Positions 63,912-64,000 of a stretch of 64,000 nucleotides of DNA are shown here, piece by piece. Where the stretch lies: the NCBI RefSeq assembly GCF_017968885.1, contig NZ_CP072913.1, forward strand, positions 4,262,001 to 4,326,000, written 5' to 3'. A model generated the notes under the pieces. It was not told the origin of the DNA and made no database searches. It worked only from the letters and a program-made list of their open reading frames with translations. The stretch's first letter is position 1. Every line of letters begins with the position of its first letter. A program made the translations under genes and the position numbers. The stretch is from Pseudomonas sp. Tri1 (GTDB taxonomy: Bacteria; Pseudomonadota; Gammaproteobacteria; Pseudomonadales; Pseudomonadaceae).

Positions 63912-64000
63912 TCAAAGTTTGGTCAAGGACAGGCCGGCCCAGGTGGCGAGCAGCCCGCCGAATACGCTGATGGCCGCATAGCCCAGGGCCAGCGGCACTT
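63912..64000 (-). CDS. crcB: fluoride ion exporter CrcB, 3' end only
   Basis: The window stops inside this gene; 28 C-terminal residues are seen (PLALGYAAISVFGGLLATW and GLSLTKL). The final membrane helix and its place before serS match CrcB/Fluc fluoride channels of Pseudomonas. Only 89 bases are available, so the identification rests mostly on synteny. Confidence 0.7.
   Translation of the reverse strand, partial: VPLALGYAAISVFGGLLATWAGLSLTKL

Overview
The window looks like a chromosomal segment of a Pseudomonas of the P. fluorescens lineage. The coding sequence is GC-rich. REP elements of the GTGGGAGCGAGC-TTGCTCGCG type, common in that lineage, lie in many intergenic gaps. The right end carries the Pseudomonas-type order tusDCBE - ybiB - glutathionyl-hydroquinone reductase - cysG - serS - crcB. 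No tRNA, rRNA, phage or CRISPR feature was seen.

Left part (1-27 kb) is an accessory catabolic island. A GabT-type aminotransferase and a HAD-like gene (minus strand) diverge from a glyoxylate/hydroxypyruvate reductase, an acetyltransferase and a bicupin gene. A tandem array of seven 135-bp REPIN units follows. Next comes a tightly packed minus-strand operon running from 20451 down to 6219, closed by an intrinsic terminator. In order of transcription it encodes a type II HAD hydrolase, a PuuB-like amine oxidase, a complete peptide/opine-type ABC importer, a three-subunit (2Fe-2S/FAD/FAD) dehydrogenase, an M20 deacylase, a succinate-semialdehyde-type dehydrogenase and a tartrate/D-malate-type dehydrogenase. 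A LysR gene separates it from a divergent plus-strand operon: D-threonine/3-hydroxyaspartate aldolase-like enzyme, RidA, a second copy of the FAD oxidase and an aldehyde dehydrogenase. Together these suggest uptake and oxidation of an N-substituted or amide-linked amine or amino acid. The substrate cannot be read from the sequence.

Middle part (26-43 kb) is a set of small housekeeping and stress loci: a GFA protein, LysR/Rid and VOC genes, mlaA with a translationally coupled 78-aa gene, an OmpR-type two-component pair, a KefF/KefC glutathione-gated potassium efflux pair, a GlxA-type regulator, metallo-beta-lactamase-fold and aldo/keto reductase genes, a divergent SRAP protein, a thioesterase and L-lactate permease.

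Right part (43-64 kb): a PL7 alginate lyase gene; a sugar cluster (MFS permease with a frameshift, TIM-barrel isomerase, Gfo/Idh/MocA dehydrogenase, divergent LacI regulator with an 18-bp perfect palindromic operator, Tat-exported SMP-30 lactonase); a sensor kinase; a DMT exporter; a duplicated CAP-domain protein; gamma-glutamyltranspeptidase; and the conserved tus/cysG/serS block, ending in the 3' end of crcB.

Most promising for follow-up are the 14-kb oxidation/uptake operon with its divergent aldolase operon, the exactly periodic REPIN array, and the LacI/Gfo-Idh sugar locus with its palindrome and frameshifted transporter.
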